From Chionis minor (taxonomy: Eukaryota > Chordata > Aves > Charadriiformes > Chionididae), in the NCBI GenBank assembly GCA_013398295.1, contig VZSF01002154.1:434001-498000 (forward strand): 64,000 nucleotides of DNA, read 5' to 3'. How positions within the stretch are numbered: position 1 is the stretch's first letter; every line of letters starts with the position of its first letter. This document shows positions 1-64,000 of this stretch, one piece after another. Under the pieces are notes generated by a model. The model did not search any database. It was not told the DNA's origin and saw only the letters and a list, made by a program, of their open reading frames with translations. A program made the translations under genes and the position numbers.

Positions 1-64000
<64,000 letters not shown>

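Overview
The window reads as a stretch of avian nuclear genome lying entirely inside one very large gene on the + strand. Eighteen coding exons (the first cut by the window edge) splice into a single open frame of 2,866 nt, about 955 codons, with no stop. Domain order and residue identity point to LRP1B, the giant LDL-receptor-related endocytic receptor. The bird assignment rests on the many CR1 LINE fragments, LTR pieces that look like avian endogenous retroviruses, and AT-rich introns.

Layout of the coding part: end of a YWTD propeller (1-37); one EGF-like module (6537-6659); eight LDLR class A (LA) repeats over seven exons (8274-30152), equivalent to ligand-binding cluster II of LRP1/LRP1B; a pair of EGF-like modules in one exon (32900-33145); a complete YWTD beta-propeller over four exons (41066-49107); one EGF-like module (57128-57259); and the first part of the next propeller over three exons (58438-62458). 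The gene continues beyond both window ends, so no promoter, start codon, stop codon or polyadenylation site is present. The LA repeats bind ligand through calcium-caged acidic sites, while the EGF and propeller units act as spacers and in pH-dependent ligand release.

Introns 0-10, 13-15 and 17 are phase 1; introns 11, 12 and 16 are phase 2. Seventeen donors are GT. One, at 19628, is GC in a strong consensus context.

The other 95 per cent is intron. It holds CR1 LINE copies of several ages on both strands, two antisense LTR-like pieces (45701-46309 and 60948-61200), GC-rich blocks of uncertain origin, A/C-rich tracts, an AT microsatellite and a 259-base assembly gap (30845-31103). The most unexpected structure is a ~398 bp inverted repeat of about 99% identity (44241-44638 against 46670-47066) flanking a ~2 kb spacer with an LTR-like element in intron 11. 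A second oddity is a CpG-rich antisense ORF of 135 codons in intron 15. I found no second host gene that I can support, no RNA gene and no CRISPR array.
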